NCBI GenBank assembly: GCA_030612585.1
Contig: JAUWNP010000170.1
Coordinates: forward strand, 1 to 9,513
Reading direction: 5' to 3'
Source of the DNA: Anaerolineae bacterium
Lineage (GTDB): Bacteria > Chloroflexota > Anaerolineae > B4-G1
Length of the DNA: 9,513 nucleotides
The translations under genes were made by a program, and so were the position numbers. Within the stretch, counting starts at the first letter, position 1. Each line of letters opens with the position of its first letter. Shown in pieces: positions 5,168-9,513 of this stretch. A model generated the notes under the pieces. That model saw only the letters and a program-made list of their open reading frames with translations. It was not told the origin of the DNA and made no database searches.

Positions 5168-6250
5168 ATGGCAACAAAAGCCGTGGACGCCGCAGCGCGC
5201 GACGAGCGGCTGGCAAAAGTGGGTCTCGCCAGGAGACTTTTCCAGCAGCCTGAAGTCGGGGCCGTCATTGGCGCGGCCGTCGTGTGGCTGTTTTTTGCAT
5301 TCTTCGCGCCGGAGAACTGGATTACGCTTAAAGGCCTGGCGCGCATCCTGGACCCGGCCTCCACGTTGGGCATCATGGCGATTGCGGTGGCCCTACTCAT
5401 GATCGGCGGTGAATTCGATCTCTCCACCGGTGTCATGACGGGTACGGCGGGACTGGTCGCGGGTCTGCTGTCCACCCGGCTGGGCTGGAACCTGTGGCCC
5501 GCCATGTTCGTGGCCCTTCTCTTTGCGCTGGGCGTGGGGTACCTCAATGGCCTGATGCAGGTCAAGACGAGACTGCCCAGTTTTATCGTCACTCTGGCGA
5601 CCTTCTTTGTTTTGAGAGGGGCCAATGTGGGCGTCACCCGTCTGGTGACCGAGCAAGTTTACGTGGGTGGCATTGATAAAACGGCGGGCTTTGCATCGGC
5701 GCGTGCCTTTTTCAACACCGGCATCACGCTGTTCGGCGTCGAGTGGAGAAGTTCAATTATCTGGTGGATTGTGCTCATGATCATTGCCAGTTGGATTTTG
5801 CTGCGGACCAAGTACGGGAGTTGGGTCTTTGCCACTGGCGGCGATGATGAAGCGGCCCGCAAAGTGGGTGTGCCATCCGCGCAGGTCAAGATCGCCCTGT
5901 TTATGACAACGGCAGCCGCGGCCTGGCTGGTGGGCATGATGAATATCGTGCGGCTGCGCTCGGCTGTCGCCAGCCAGGGCATCGGCCAGGAGTTCATCTA
6001 CATCATCGCGGCGAGCATCGGCGGCTGCTTGATGACCGGTGGCTATGGCTCGGTGATCGGCGCCTCGATCGGTGCGGCTATCTTTGGCATGGCGCAGGTC
6101 GGGATCGTGTTCGCCGGCTGGGATACCGACTGGTTCTACAGTTTCCTGGGCATCATGCTCCTGGCTGCCGTGCTCGTCAACAACTATACCCGCAAGCGAG
6201 CGACAGAGATGAGCGTTGCTGCGGCCAAGTCCCGGACGGAAGGAGAGTGA
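5168..6250 (+). CDS. Sugar ABC transporter permease (RbsC/FrcC-type)
   Basis: 360 aa integral membrane protein of the BPD_transp_2 family. After a charged cytoplasmic N-terminus (1-28), hydrophobic segments begin at about residues 30-47. The family motif GGEFDLSTG is at 80-88, and [20 protein letters not shown] covers about 127-146. The cytoplasmic loop [20 protein letters not shown] (214-233) corresponds to the coupling region that contacts the ATPase. Further membrane segments run to about 340. ATG 5168 has AAGGAGG (5155-5161) 6 bases upstream. An earlier in-frame TTG at 5135 lies inside the palindrome. The stop codon is 4 bases before the ATPase start, showing tight coupling. One permease gene probably supplies a homodimer. 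Confidence 0.92.
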   Translation: MATKAVDAAARDERLAKVGLARRLFQQPEVGAVIGAAVVWLFFAFFAPENWITLKGLARILDPASTLGIMAIAVALLMIGGEFDLSTGVMTGTAGLVAGLLSTRLGWNLWPAMFVALLFALGVGYLNGLMQVKTRLPSFIVTLATFFVLRGANVGVTRLVTEQVYVGGIDKTAGFASARAFFNTGITLFGVEWRSSIIWWIVLMIIASWILLRTKYGSWVFATGGDDEAARKVGVPSAQVKIALFMTTAAAAWLVGMMNIVRLRSAVASQGIGQEFIYIIAASIGGCLMTGGYGSVIGASIGAAIFGMAQVGIVFAGWDTDWFYSFLGIMLLAAVLVNNYTRKRATEMSVAAAKSRTEGE

Positions 6251-6254
6251 AACG

Positions 6255-7055
6255 ATGGCGGAACCAATTCTGGAAGTCCGAAATGTGACCAAGATGTTCG
6301 GTAGCGTCATTGCGCTGAGCGACGTGGCGGCCCGCGGCTACCCGGGCGAGGTCACCTGCCTCCTGGGGGACAACGGCGCCGGGAAGTCCACCCTGATCAA
6401 GATTCTGTGCGGCTTTCACCAGCCCACTGAGGGTGACTACTACTTTGAAGGCCAGAAGGTGGTTTTCAACTCCCCGCGTGAGGCCCTGGCGCTGGGGATC
6501 GCGACGGTGTACCAGGACCTGTCCCTGATCCCGCTGATGCCCATCTGGCGCAACTTTTTCCTCGGATCTGAACCGGAGAAGCGCTTCGGCCCGTTCAAAG
6601 CCTACGACGTTGACTTTGCCAAGCGCACGGTGCGCGAGGAACTGGGCAAGATGGGTATTGACGTCCGTGATTCCAACCAGCAGGTAGGAACCATGTCTGG
6701 CGGCGAACGGCAGTCCATCGCCATCAGCCGGGCCGTCTATTTTGGGGCCAAGGTACTGATCCTCGACGAGCCGACGGCCGCCCTCGGTGTCAAACAGGCC
6801 GGCATCGTGCTCCACTACATCGTGAAAGCCAAACGGCGGGGACTGGGCGTCATCTTTATCACCCACAACCCGAACCACGCCTATCCGGTGGGGGAGCGCT
6901 TTATCATCCTGCGACGGGGTCAGGTGCTGGGCGATTACCGGAAAGATGAGATCAGCCAGGACCAGCTCGTGAATCTCATGGCAGGCGGAGAGGACCTCAC
7001 AAAGCTCCAGCAGGAGCTGGCGCGACTCTTGGAGGAGCCGGTCGAGGCCGCGTGA
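6255..7055 (+). CDS. Sugar ABC transporter ATP-binding protein, single domain (FrcA-like)
   Basis: 266 aa with one complete nucleotide-binding domain: Walker [10 protein letters not shown] (38-46), Q-loop Q87, signature MSGGER (147-152), Walker B VLILDE (167-172), D-loop TAALG, and switch histidine H204. It energises import through the adjacent permease. RbsA/MglA-type ATPases of this transporter class usually carry two fused domains of about 500 aa. The single-domain form and the TAALGVKQ stretch resemble FrcA of fructose importers, so I read it as a natural half-size form and not a truncation. It should act as a homodimer. ATG 6255 has GGAAGGAGAG upstream and begins 4 bases after the permease stop. 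The last ~30 residues form an acidic, probably helical tail. 7056-7197 holds no gene, clear promoter or terminator. Confidence 0.92.
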   Translation: MAEPILEVRNVTKMFGSVIALSDVAARGYPGEVTCLLGDNGAGKSTLIKILCGFHQPTEGDYYFEGQKVVFNSPREALALGIATVYQDLSLIPLMPIWRNFFLGSEPEKRFGPFKAYDVDFAKRTVREELGKMGIDVRDSNQQVGTMSGGERQSIAISRAVYFGAKVLILDEPTAALGVKQAGIVLHYIVKAKRRGLGVIFITHNPNHAYPVGERFIILRRGQVLGDYRKDEISQDQLVNLMAGGEDLTKLQQELARLLEEPVEAA

Positions 7056-7197
7056 GCGCAGATGGCCGCCACTTTTGATCGCTCGAACGCGGTGTGAATG
7101 GGTTTGAGTATCCTTGCGCGGGTTGAGCACTATCTCAGCCTTCGTAAGGATGCCACCCCAACGGACAACTACGACCGTACAGGGTTGTGGAGAAACA

Positions 7198-7851
7198 ATG
7201 AGCCAGCGCACAGGCAGATCTGATGCCCCTTATCACGCAGGACACTGCCGGAGCGTGGACGGCGGTGCTTTGATCATGATCGCCATCGTAGTCCTAGTGA
7301 GTGGAACAGCGTCGAGCGGCTGCACCTCCGACGTCTCAGTCTCCAAACAACGTCCCCGTCTCATCGTGGATGACTCGGTGGCCGCTGATTTCCAGGCCCT
7401 GGCGGTGGAGACCTGGGACGGGTTTCTCACCGTGTTCCAGGCCAGAACCAACTGTTTCAGCGACGTGCGCCTGCATGCCACACGCACCCTCGACAGCCGG
7501 GCAGCCTACGATCCGGACAGCGGTACGGTCACCATCCGGGTTCCGGGAACCCCGGCCATGCTCAAGAGCGCGCTGGTCCACGAGTGGGCCCATCACATTG
7601 AATTTCAGTGCGAGGCGCACAAGGATCTCAGGCCAGCGTTCCTCGCGGCCCAGGGTCTGCATCCAGACACGGTGTGGCGGCCGGACGTTGCGCCTGCGAA
7701 CATACCGGCCAGCATCTGGACAGACAGCCCTTCCGAACAATACGCGGAAGCGACCATCGTTCTTGTACTTGGCAGGCGGCAGATACCCACCAAGGTACGT
7801 ATCAAGGAAGAGGCGGTTCGCGCCATCGCAGAATGGGCCACCGGCGATTGA
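7198..7851 (+). CDS. Putative membrane-anchored or lipoprotein zinc metalloprotein (HExxH)
   Basis: 217 aa, not assigned to a named family. A hydrophobic segment at about 24-38 follows a basic N-region (R4, R7, R18), and C42 in ASSGC is a weak lipobox candidate, so the protein is probably exported and anchored. The key motif is HEWAHH (128-133), an HExxH zincin signature with H128, E129 and H132. A downstream SEQYAEA (E180, E184) could supply the third zinc ligand, as in short gluzincins. C86 and C138 could form a disulfide. ATG 7198 is chosen because GGAG (7189-7192) lies 5 bases upstream. ATG 7276 would leave a signal segment without basic residues. Proteolytic activity is inferred from the motif only. 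It has no obvious link to the transporter 142 bases upstream. Confidence 0.7.
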   Translation: MSQRTGRSDAPYHAGHCRSVDGGALIMIAIVVLVSGTASSGCTSDVSVSKQRPRLIVDDSVAADFQALAVETWDGFLTVFQARTNCFSDVRLHATRTLDSRAAYDPDSGTVTIRVPGTPAMLKSALVHEWAHHIEFQCEAHKDLRPAFLAAQGLHPDTVWRPDVAPANIPASIWTDSPSEQYAEATIVLVLGRRQIPTKVRIKEEAVRAIAEWATGD

Positions 7852-7858
7852 CGCTTGG

Positions 7859-7886
7859 AAATTAGAGATTAGAGATTAGAAATTGG
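7859..7886 (+). repeat. Third array of the 7-bp repeat, four units
   Basis: The units AAATTAG, AGATTAG, AGATTAG and AAATTGG follow without gaps, 7 bases after the stop of the metalloprotein gene. They are the same heptamer as in the arrays around the four-helix-bundle gene, in the orientation of the left one. No four-helix-bundle gene lies near this copy. Downstream, TGGTTG (7884-7889) and CAACCA (7902-7907) could form a small 6-bp stem just before the ribosome binding site of the next gene. Confidence 0.8.
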
Positions 7887-7923
7887 TTGGAATAGTCAGT
7901 TCAACCAGTAGGAGAATGATGTT

Positions 7924-8364
7924 ATGTTCAAGAGAATACTTGTCGCGGTTGATGGTTCACGACATTCGAAGCGTGCTGTTGAAACCGCAATAGACTTGAC
8001 GAAGCGATACCAGGCTTCCGTCACCCTGTTGCACGTGATTCGCGATATGCCGCTTCCCAAAGAGATTTTGAAAATGATTGCCGCAGGAGAGGTGACAGAA
8101 TCGCGAAGGGAAATCCTGGAAAATTCTGCCGAGATCATTTTGGGTAATGCCCAGAAGAAATTCCAGGAGGCGGGCCTTTCAGATGTGAAAAGTCATTACA
8201 TCATTGGAGACCCCGCTTTCCAGATCGCCGATTATGCCGAAAAGAACGGCGTTGACCTGATCGTGATCGGACATCGGGGTTTGGGTACTCATGGTGAGAT
8301 GTTGGGGAGTATGGCAAGAAAACTCCTCAATATGACCGGAATATCGTGTCTTGTCATTAGATGA
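7924..8364 (+). CDS. Universal stress protein (UspA family)
   Basis: 146 aa, one Usp domain of normal size. It starts with FKRILVAVDGSRHSKRAVETA, where D9 is the adenine/ribose-side aspartate of ATP-binding members. It continues with VTLLHVIRD and ends with GVDLIVIGHRGLG and the terminal strand ISCLVIR. The nucleotide loop reads GHRG, then eight residues, then GS (canonical spacing is nine), followed by MARKLL, so ATP binding is probable but not certain. These are cytoplasmic proteins induced by starvation or stress. ATG 7924 has AGGAG (7910-7914) 9 bases upstream. Base composition is distinct: 87 G+C in the 180 bases of 7981-8160 (48%), against 44 of 60 in a sampled ATPase stretch (6301-6360). 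No promoter could be assigned with confidence. Confidence 0.92.
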   Translation: MFKRILVAVDGSRHSKRAVETAIDLTKRYQASVTLLHVIRDMPLPKEILKMIAAGEVTESRREILENSAEIILGNAQKKFQEAGLSDVKSHYIIGDPAFQIADYAEKNGVDLIVIGHRGLGTHGEMLGSMARKLLNMTGISCLVIR

Positions 8365-8431
8365 TCTATGCAGATGGCTGGTGGCAACATTTTACCGTCA
8401 GTCACTGTGCTTCTGAAGGCAGATAGAATAC

Positions 8432-9513
8432 GTGAATTCGCGTGATAGAACCTGGAAGGCGCTGAGCCATCAGGAAGCGGACCGAGTCCCGTTCGATCTG
8501 GGGGGCACGGGACTGAGCACTATCCACATCACCGCCTATCAGAGTTTGCGCCGACATTTGGAGTTGCCTACAACCGAAGCGCGTATCGCGTATATGGCCG
8601 AGCAACTGGCCGTGGTTGATGAGGACGTAGCCGAGCAGTTGCAGACCGATGTCAGACCGGTGGTACCAGGTGCTTCGTCCGAGTTCCGATATACCTTTCG
8701 AGATGAAGGTGCTTACGAGGCGTACACCGATGAATGGGGCATCGGTTGGCGCAAGCCCAGGGATGGTGGCTTCTACTACGACATGTACCAGCACCCACTG
8801 GCAGCCGCCGACTCGTTGGATGGACTGAAGGCACATCCTTTCCCTGACCCATTGGACGAGCAGCGCTTTGCCACGCTGCGATTTCAGGCAGAGGCGGTAG
8901 TTGCACAAGGAAAAGCAGCCGTCCTGGCGGGGCCTTCGGCCGGAATCGCAGAGGTCTATTCCTGGTTGCGGGGCTATGAGCAGTATTACATAGACCTGGC
9001 TATCAACAAAGGCTACGTGGCCTATATGCTGGACAGGTTGGTGGACTTCAAGTGCGCCTTCTGGGAACGCGCTCTTCAGGAAGTGGGAGACCTGGTGGAC
9101 GTCGTGATCGAAGCTGATGACCTGGCCGGCCAACACTCGCTGCTCATGGCCCCAAACACTTATCGCAGCCTGATCAAGCCGCGCCATCGCCGCCTCTTCT
9201 CATTCATCAAGGAGCAAGCCCCGGTCAAGTTGTTCTTCCACTCCTGCGGTGCGGTGCGCCCCCTGATACCAGATTTCATTGACGCCGGGATTGACATTCT
9301 CAACCCGGTGCAGGTCAGCGCTGCGGGGATGGACCTGCAAGAGTTAAAGCAGGAATTCGGGCAGGATCTGGGCTTTTGGGGCGGCGGTGTTGATACACAG
9401 GGCGTTCTGGGTAGGGGCAGCCCAGAGGAAGTCAAGCAGGACGTAAGGCGAAACGTCGAAGCGCTGGCACCCGGCGGTGGTTTTGTCTTTGCCGCAGTAC
9501 ACGACATCCAGGC
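8432..9513 (+). CDS. Uroporphyrinogen decarboxylase/MtaA-like protein, 3' end outside window
   Basis: 360 codons are visible and the frame is still open at the window edge. The N-terminus MNSRDRTWKALSHQEADRVP, followed by FDLGGT, is the usual opening of the URO-D superfamily group that includes corrinoid methyltransferases such as MtaA and CmuA. FFHSCGAVRPLIP carries the HxC zinc motif (H270, C272). The third ligand, a C-terminal cysteine in MtaA, would lie beyond the window. GFWGGGVDTQGVLGRGSPEEV and FVFAAVHDIQ also fit the family. It is therefore more likely a methyltransferase-type relative than the haem enzyme HemE. The substrate is unknown. GTG 8432 is chosen because an in-frame stop lies at 8414-8416 and the family-typical N-terminus begins here. 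The ribosome binding site (AAGG, 8416-8419) is weak and distant. 8365-8431 shows no other signal. Confidence 0.88.
   Translation, partial: MNSRDRTWKALSHQEADRVPFDLGGTGLSTIHITAYQSLRRHLELPTTEARIAYMAEQLAVVDEDVAEQLQTDVRPVVPGASSEFRYTFRDEGAYEAYTDEWGIGWRKPRDGGFYYDMYQHPLAAADSLDGLKAHPFPDPLDEQRFATLRFQAEAVVAQGKAAVLAGPSAGIAEVYSWLRGYEQYYIDLAINKGYVAYMLDRLVDFKCAFWERALQEVGDLVDVVIEADDLAGQHSLLMAPNTYRSLIKPRHRRLFSFIKEQAPVKLFFHSCGAVRPLIPDFIDAGIDILNPVQVSAAGMDLQELKQEFGQDLGFWGGGVDTQGVLGRGSPEEVKQDVRRNVEALAPGGGFVFAAVHDIQ

Noticed and set aside
6255..7055. Truncated double-domain ATPase (pseudogene)
   Set aside because: All catalytic motifs are present once, the C-terminal tail is orderly, and 7056-7197 shows no remnant of a second domain. 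Single-domain FrcA-like proteins are a known form.
7054..7084. Terminator after the ATPase gene (GAGCG...CGCTC)
   Set aside because: Only a 5-bp stem with a large loop and no T-tract after it.
6177..7211. Long minus-strand open frame opposite the ATPase gene
   Set aside because: It mirrors a gene with clear ABC motifs. Its translation has no recognisable domain, and high G+C creates such antisense frames.
7848..7875. Promoter for the universal stress gene (TTGACG with TAGAGA)
   Set aside because: The -35 is 5/6, but the only -10 at fitting distance matches 3/6 and lies in the heptamer array, so it is not supported.
8402..9187. Minus-strand open frame opposite the URO-D-like gene
   Set aside because: The + strand frame is an unmistakable URO-D superfamily protein. 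The antisense product shows no motif.

Overview
The window is a high-GC bacterial fragment with every supported gene on the + strand. The most likely source is a Chloroflexota bacterium (Anaerolineae/Caldilineae-like). This is inferred from the mix of an inositol dehydrogenase set, an Frc-type sugar importer with a lipoprotein binding protein, a 23S-IVP/four-helix-bundle gene with heptamer repeats, dispersed perfect palindromes between genes, and a URO-D/MtaA-type protein. No rRNA or tRNA is present, so the taxonomy is a judgement and not a proof.

Layout. 1-86: upstream spacer with a perfect 15-bp-arm palindrome. 87-1112: inositol 2-dehydrogenase (iolG). 1113-1265: a compact control region with a consensus extended -10 promoter, a LacI-type operator on the start site, a terminator-like hairpin in the leader and a possible second operator. 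1266-2270: LacI-family regulator. 2323-3480: zinc alcohol dehydrogenase closely resembling scyllo-inosose 3-dehydrogenase (iolM). 3474-3965: a four-helix-bundle (23S IVP) gene bracketed by oppositely oriented arrays of one 7-bp repeat. 4063-7055: ABC importer made of a lipoprotein binding protein, a permease and a single-domain ATPase, with two hairpins between the binding protein and permease. 7198-7851: putative membrane-anchored HExxH metalloprotein. 7859-7886: a third heptamer array. 7924-8364: universal stress protein. 8432-9513: uroporphyrinogen decarboxylase/MtaA-like protein, cut by the window end.

How it works together. The importer probably brings in inositol or a related cyclitol or sugar. 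IolG oxidises myo-inositol to scyllo-inosose. The IolM-like enzyme oxidises scyllo-inosose again, as in the Thermotoga maritima inositol route, rather than IolE dehydrating it as in Bacillus. The later steps of that route (ring hydrolase IolN, epimerase IolO, hexuronate enzymes) are not in the window and would be expected nearby. The LacI regulator very likely represses its own promoter and probably the pathway. I see no clear new defence or mobile system. The most unusual items are the four-helix-bundle cassette with inverted heptamer arrays inside the catabolic cluster, and the stacked control elements ahead of the regulator gene.
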